This document shows positions 60,042-64,000 of a DNA stretch of 64,000 nt, in pieces (the first letter of the stretch is position 1; each line of letters starts with the position of its first letter). Under the pieces are notes generated by a model. It worked only from the letters and a program-made list of their open reading frames with translations, was not told the DNA's origin and did no database searches. The translations under genes were made by a program, and so were the position numbers. This stretch comes from Vibrio methylphosphonaticus. GTDB taxonomy: Bacteria > Pseudomonadota > Gammaproteobacteria > Enterobacterales > Vibrionaceae. The stretch spans positions 36,857-100,856 of the forward strand of contig NZ_JAMKMS010000017.1 in NCBI RefSeq assembly GCF_023634655.1. Direction: 5' to 3'.

Positions 60042-62116
60042 GTCACATGCATTTAACCGCGTCGCCAACGGCTGAAATTTTTACGCAACATGAATTTCGT
60101 TCTATTGAACTTGATGAACATAGTCTTACACTGCACTCGGCACGAGCCGAAGTAAGGATCCCATACAGTGAATGGTCAGGCAAACTGAGCGTAAAGCGTG
60201 GTGTATTCTGGTCATCTATTACTGTTTTTTCTCATGAAAGCGACGCTCGTCAGTTATGCTGGGTGGTGCAGGGGCTGCCCTGGGTCAAAGCCCAAGACTT
60301 TGCTAAATATGCGGTCTCTTGCTACCAATGTTGGCATGATAATCAATGCCGATTACTCAGTGAACAGTTACCAAAATGGGAAGATGAGCTAAGACGTCTT
60401 AGTTCCTTGCCGCGTTTTTTGCCCTATTCAAGTGTTGAACAATGGAAACACTCAGTGAACACTCAGTTTCTTGACATGAACATGTCACTGAGTGAAGCCA
60501 TTAGGCGAATGCCCAAAAGAGTGAATGCGCTATTACCGTGGCTTGATAGTACGAGTGATACGTTACAGTCGAGAAATCAGGCTTGGCTTGAGAATGAGTG
60601 CGAAAACTGGCAAGTGTTGTTCGCCCAGTCGGAGTCTTCACCTTTAAACCATTCGCAACAATTAGCGGTACTGCACAACAATGATCATAACTTGGTGTTA
60701 GCTGGAGCAGGCTCAGGTAAAACGAGTGTGCTGATGGCGCGCGTGAGTTACTTACTACAAAGTCACCTTGCTCAACCAGAGCAGATATTACTGGTCGCAT
60801 TTGGTCGTGATGCTGCGAATGAAATGAAACAACGTCTCAACGCTAAATTAGGCCAAACGGCTGACAGTATCGCTGTACTGACATTCCACCAGTTAGGCCT
60901 AAAGCTTCTGAAGCAATCTGAAAAAACGTCAACTTCACTGACTCCATTAGCCACTGAAAAAGCACAGAAAAATGCGTGGTGTGTTGATTGGCTGAAAAAA
61001 CACTGGATGACACCGACCAATTATAAGCGATGGCAAAAACACCTTTCTCGTTGGCCCATCGCCTATCTTAAAGGGGATGAAGAGTTAGGCAGCCAATCAG
61101 AAAACCCTAAGCTTATCGCTTGGTTGGAGCAGCAACTTGATCAGCTCGTTTCATCGAGCTTAACTAAGAAAGCGATTCAAGAGCAAATTGTCGACAACGA
61201 AGACTATGCACGACTTAATAGTGAGTTGATGCTTTGCTGGCCATGTTACCAAGCGTGGCAAAAAATGCTAAAAGAACAAGACCAAATAGATTTTACGTCT
61301 ATGATCACGCAGGCAACGAAATTGGTTGAGAGCAAACGTTTCTCATCAGCATGGAAATATATCATGGTGGATGAATATCAGGATATCTCCCCAGATCGCT
61401 TAGCATTAATTCAAGGATTGTGTGAGCAGTCATCGGCAGGAGGTGAGAACGCGACGTTGTTTGCGGTAGGGGATGACTGGCAGTCTATTTATCAATTTAC
61501 TGGTGCTGATGTCGATTTGACCACGGGGTTTTCTCAACGATTCCCAAATGCTTCTGTTCATCAACTCGACACTACGTATCGCTTTAACAATATGCTCGGT
61601 GATGTTGCCAATACTTTTATCCAAGAGAACCCGAATCAATTGGAAAAAGCGTTGAATAGCCACCGAGTGGTGAAACAAAAATCAGTCATAGTAGACAATG
61701 CGAGTCGAATAGAAAAAATATTGGACGATTTGAACAGCAAAGCTAAGACTAACGCATCAGTGCTATTGTTGGGTCGAAACCATTATCATCGACCAGAATT
61801 ATTCTTGGATTGGCAAAAACAGTTTGCCAATTTGTCTTTAGAATTTATGACGTGTCATAGCAGCAAGGGTAAAGAAGCCGACTACGTGATATTGGTTAAT
61901 GTGGATGAAGGACAGTTTCCTGCTAAGCGCAAGTACATCCACCTCAATAATGCGTTGACAGCAACAACTGATACCTTTCCCCATGCCGAAGAAAGAAGAT
62001 TGTTCTATGTCGCTTTGACACGCGCTAAGAAAAAAGTATGGGTGACCTACCAGTCCTCGCCGTCGTCATTTGTCAAAGAAATTTCTGAATACGAACAAGT
62101 GATTGTAAAGAAATAA
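60038..62116 (+). CDS. helD: DNA helicase IV HelD
   Basis: UvrD-like 3'-5' DNA helicase of 692 residues. An N-terminal domain of about 190 residues (EVRIPYSEWSGKLSVKRGVF, WVVQGLPWVKAQDFAKYAV) is typical of helicase IV. Motif I is LVLAGAGSGKTSVLMARVSY at about 218-237, motif Ia GRDAANEMKQRL, motif II MVDEYQDISPDRLALI, motif III VGDDWQSIYQFTGADVDLT, motif V FMTCHSSKGKEADYVILVN and motif VI EERRLFYVALTRAKKKVWVT. It begins within a short leader ORF. It takes part in recombination and replication restart. Confidence 0.94.
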   Translation: MSHMHLTASPTAEIFTQHEFRSIELDEHSLTLHSARAEVRIPYSEWSGKLSVKRGVFWSSITVFSHESDARQLCWVVQGLPWVKAQDFAKYAVSCYQCWHDNQCRLLSEQLPKWEDELRRLSSLPRFLPYSSVEQWKHSVNTQFLDMNMSLSEAIRRMPKRVNALLPWLDSTSDTLQSRNQAWLENECENWQVLFAQSESSPLNHSQQLAVLHNNDHNLVLAGAGSGKTSVLMARVSYLLQSHLAQPEQILLVAFGRDAANEMKQRLNAKLGQTADSIAVLTFHQLGLKLLKQSEKTSTSLTPLATEKAQKNAWCVDWLKKHWMTPTNYKRWQKHLSRWPIAYLKGDEELGSQSENPKLIAWLEQQLDQLVSSSLTKKAIQEQIVDNEDYARLNSELMLCWPCYQAWQKMLKEQDQIDFTSMITQATKLVESKRFSSAWKYIMVDEYQDISPDRLALIQGLCEQSSAGGENATLFAVGDDWQSIYQFTGADVDLTTGFSQRFPNASVHQLDTTYRFNNMLGDVANTFIQENPNQLEKALNSHRVVKQKSVIVDNASRIEKILDDLNSKAKTNASVLLLGRNHYHRPELFLDWQKQFANLSLEFMTCHSSKGKEADYVILVNVDEGQFPAKRKYIHLNNALTATTDTFPHAEERRLFYVALTRAKKKVWVTYQSSPSSFVKEISEYEQVIVKK

Positions 62117-62181
62117 TGGCGAGCTAATCGGGTGACGAAATCAGACCTTAATATAAAGATGAGAGAGCGAGAGGATACCAA

Positions 62182-62784
62182 GTGCTAAATTTAGAACACT
62201 ACGAGGCGATCATTTTTGATATGGATGGCACTCTACTTGATACTATGCCCACTCATTTAGAAGCGTGGCGACTAACGGCTGAACATTTTAGTTTACCTTT
62301 TGACAAGCAATGGATTCATTCGATGGGCGGTATGCCCAGTGCAAAAATTGCGGCAGTCGTACTACAACAAGCTGGAATAGACCTTAAGCCGCAAACTGTC
62401 GCCGACTTTAAGTTAGAAACCTTTAAAGCTATGCCTATAACCGCTAATCCAATCCAACACACGCTAAGTGTGATGAATGCGTACTTAGGGCGTAAGCCGA
62501 TGGCGATAGGAACGGGCAGCATGAGAGAGTCTGCGAAACGTTTACTTAATTACGCAGGGTTGCTCGAACATTTCGATTGTTTGGTATCTTCTGATGATGT
62601 TGAACAGCATAAACCTAATCCGGATACGTTTTTACGTGCCGCTCAGTTAATGAAAGTGGAGTCGAAGTTTTGCATAGTATTTGAAGATACGATGTTGGGC
62701 TTGCAAGCCGCTCATGCTGGTGGCATGGACTGTTACTTGGTGACACCTGATGGTTTTGAGTTTCATCCAGCTACCGTTGTTTGA
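62182..62784 (+). CDS. yqaB: HAD phosphatase YqaB (fructose-1-phosphatase type)
   Basis: HAD hydrolase of 200 residues. Motif I is IIFDMDGTLLDTMPTHLEAW with both catalytic Asp, motif II AIGTGSMRES, motif III the Lys in QHKPNPDTFLRAA and motif IV CIVFEDTMLGLQAAHAGGMD. The cap domain contains SMGGMPSAKIAAVVL. Sequence follows E. coli YqaB, which dephosphorylates fructose-1-phosphate and 6-phosphogluconate, though beta-phosphoglucomutase activity occurs in the same family. The start is GTG with GAGAGGAT upstream. It is 65 bp after helD and possibly in its transcript. Confidence 0.9.
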   Translation: MLNLEHYEAIIFDMDGTLLDTMPTHLEAWRLTAEHFSLPFDKQWIHSMGGMPSAKIAAVVLQQAGIDLKPQTVADFKLETFKAMPITANPIQHTLSVMNAYLGRKPMAIGTGSMRESAKRLLNYAGLLEHFDCLVSSDDVEQHKPNPDTFLRAAQLMKVESKFCIVFEDTMLGLQAAHAGGMDCYLVTPDGFEFHPATVV

Positions 62785-63106
62785 GTCCAGTTGGTTGTTG
62801 CTCTAATTCTATTTAAAGCACTCTTAAGAAAAAAGAAAAAAGAAAAAAGAATACTTTTTAAAAGCGTTAGGCTATACCGGAACAGGCACAACGCGCCCAG
62901 TGCGTAACTCGACGGCGATGACTTTAGTGGTCTTCCTTATCACTGCTTTTGTTGCTGTACCGATAGTGGGTAATCACGGCCTTTGATTAGCATTTACATT
63001 GTTCTACATCGGGCGGTTTGCTTTTCTATACCCATACATCTGGCAGGTGAAGTAAAAGTGTCTTGAGGCGTAATTAAAGAAACATAGAATACGTGTCATT
63101 TTTAGC
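62785..63106. other. Non-coding stretch with possible gene debris
   Basis: No supported gene. A/G-rich DNA at about 62826-62850 is followed by a plus-strand frame (62852-62986) without a start that reads GYTGTGTTRPVRNSTAMTLV then a hydrophobic segment; it looks like the end of a membrane protein but is not recognised. Confidence 0.35.
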
Positions 63107-63134
63107 ATAAAGCCCAACGAGCGTTGGGCTTTAT
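63107..63134. terminator. 13-bp stem terminator
   Basis: ATAAAGCCCAACG and CGTTGGGCTTTAT pair perfectly around AG. It could serve transcripts from either side; on the minus strand it lies just beyond the TetR remnant. Confidence 0.7.
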
Positions 63135-63158
63135 TGATCTTGTTTGTCATTCAACTGA

Positions 63159-63356
63159 CTACCGAAAAGGGCCGCTCACAAAGAAATCATCGATTAACTT
63201 TTCAACCGGTTTCATCTCATTTTTTGCGCGAGCAAAGGTGCGTAAGCCAATGATTTGAACCTGAACATAGCGCACCAGTTCAACAGGGTCTTTATCCGCA
63301 CTGCCCATGGCATTCCTTATCCGTAGGATGGGAGGAGTGGGTTGCGCGTATTCTAG
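63159..63356 (-). pseudogene. C-terminal remnant of a TetR-family regulator
   Basis: An open frame of 65 codons, with no DNA-binding domain upstream (in-frame stop at 63357-63359), reads ILRIRNAMGSADKDPVELVR then YVQVQIIGLRTFARAKNEMK and PVEKLIDDFF. This is the pattern of the last two helices of the TetR C-terminal domain. An internal ATG at 63308 would give only 49 residues. The N-terminal two thirds are missing, so the gene is broken. Confidence 0.5.
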
Positions 63357-63519
63357 CTAGTAAATTTGCAGAACGGCACTGGAAATAGTCAGTTTTGACT
63401 AAAAGAATTGATTCGGGGTTACTTTGGAATGGCTGGTTGAGCTAAACGTTTGCGTATGTGCAAGCGTCTAGGTGTGCGATTAACTGATTATATGGAAAGG
63501 CAACAGGGAACAAGAATTA

Positions 63520-63552
63520 GGTTCGTTCAGCGAATAGGTTGCTGAACGAACC
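63520..63552 (-). terminator. Terminator of the beta-helix gene
   Basis: GGTTCGTTCAGC and GCTGAACGAACC form a perfect 12-bp stem with a 9-nt loop, 36 bp past the stop on the minus strand. Confidence 0.65.
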
Positions 63553-63587
63553 AGACATAATAGATGGAATCGATTAGTTGATAACGA

Positions 63588-64000
63588 TTAGTTGATAACG
63601 ATACTTGAACCAACCATTTCTTCATTCAGTACCGTTAGGTTAGACGCACCTACTGTACCAACCGCTTTCAATAGACCTTGCTCGTCACGCTCCATTGCAG
63701 GTGTATCTGTAGAAACACCCTCAGGCAATTGGTCTAAGCCTTCGATTTGACCATAGAAGATATTGTTAACAAACTTAGATCCAACCATCTGGAATTTTTC
63801 ACCCTCAAATTGTCGGAAGGCGTTTGTACCTTCTTCAGTCGCGATAGATAGGTTGTTTTCAAATAGCGTATTAACAGCTGGGAAGATTGTTTCAACACGT
63901 TCATCGTTGGTTAAACTAACGCGGTGAATTGCATTACTCGCAAAGATACCTTGTGTGTTGTTCACTAGCGTGTTGTTCTTAACCACAACGTCTTTTGGTG
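63588..64000 (-). CDS. Right-handed beta-helix protein, possibly PL6 alginate lyase, C-terminal part
   Basis: The C-terminal 137 residues of a gene that continues past the right edge. Short strands with stacked Asn (VVKNNTLVNNTQGIFASNAI, TLFENNLSIATEEGT, FQMVGSKFVNNIFYGQIEGL) indicate a parallel beta-helix of the pectate-lyase type. The sequence recalls the polysaccharide lyase family 6 (alginate or chondroitin lyase), but the catalytic part is outside the window. The stop codon lies within a 14-bp tandem pair (CGATTAGTTGATAA, 63571-63598). The apparent internal start near 63986 is not the true start. Confidence 0.6.
   Translation of the reverse strand, partial: PKDVVVKNNTLVNNTQGIFASNAIHRVSLTNDERVETIFPAVNTLFENNLSIATEEGTNAFRQFEGEKFQMVGSKFVNNIFYGQIEGLDQLPEGVSTDTPAMERDEQGLLKAVGTVGASNLTVLNEEMVGSSIVIN

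Overview
The window looks like a chromosomal segment of a marine Vibrio. Markers for this are an intact LuxP-LuxQ autoinducer-2 receptor pair, a FadL porin next to a VolA-type surface lysophospholipase, a DUF3389 protein, a maoP-hdfR pair and a Cys-Gly-Leu tRNA array. The gene content (luxPQ, HMG-CoA reductase, rhlE, trxC, galE, volA-fadL) recalls the second chromosome of V. cholerae; that placement is inference from memory. Nearly all genes are compact housekeeping or niche genes on both strands, with bidirectional hairpin terminators between convergent pairs. I see no prophage, integron, CRISPR array or intact insertion sequence.

Layout. 1-7 kb: a YbjQ fragment, a PstS-like binding protein, a chemoreceptor, the tyrosine permease tyrP with TyrR-type operators, an EEP-fold hydrolase and a PhnA-domain protein. 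7-11 kb: a fadL-volA lipid uptake operon with a FadR-like operator upstream. 11-15.4 kb: an M48 lipoprotein protease, then menI, DUF3389, sgrR, a zinc-ribbon protein and cutA. 15.4-17.5 kb: yjdF, then a sparse stretch with only small or doubtful ORFs. 17.5-25 kb: a 2OG-Fe(II) oxygenase, a DnaJ-related protein, an ABC-class ATPase, a GGDEF/EAL protein, fabV and tesA. 25-31 kb: ybbA-ybbP divergent from tesA, a FAD oxidoreductase and galE. 31-34 kb: a free-standing 24-codon membrane microprotein gene, then the tight operon rimK, M14 aspartoacylase-like, rimB. 34-42.6 kb: maoP and hdfR, a MATE exporter and AraC regulator, trxC, rhlE, a small cytochrome c, ltaE and a Nudix hydrolase.

42.8-47.7 kb carries ravA flanked on both sides by viaA-type genes. 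The downstream copy resembles the canonical ViaA; the upstream copy is a diverged paralog with an intact metal-binding site. 48.0-48.9 kb is a seven-tRNA array built from a near-perfect 425-bp tandem duplication. 49-55.6 kb holds small membrane proteins, yeeX, yceH, a GIY-YIG protein and luxPQ. 55.6-64 kb holds an HMG-CoA reductase, a small helical protein, yccS, helD preceded by a translated-looking nine-codon leader, yqaB, debris of a TetR-family gene, and a beta-helix protein cut by the window end.

The most interesting functional groupings are the viaA-ravA-viaA cluster, rimK-M14-rimB as a possible writer, trimmer and protease set for ribosomal protein S6 tails, the FadR-linked fadL-volA operon, and the palindromes between maoP and hdfR. 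Short tandem repeats (6, 8, 9, 14, 15, 18 and 21 bp units) occur in several intergenic spaces.
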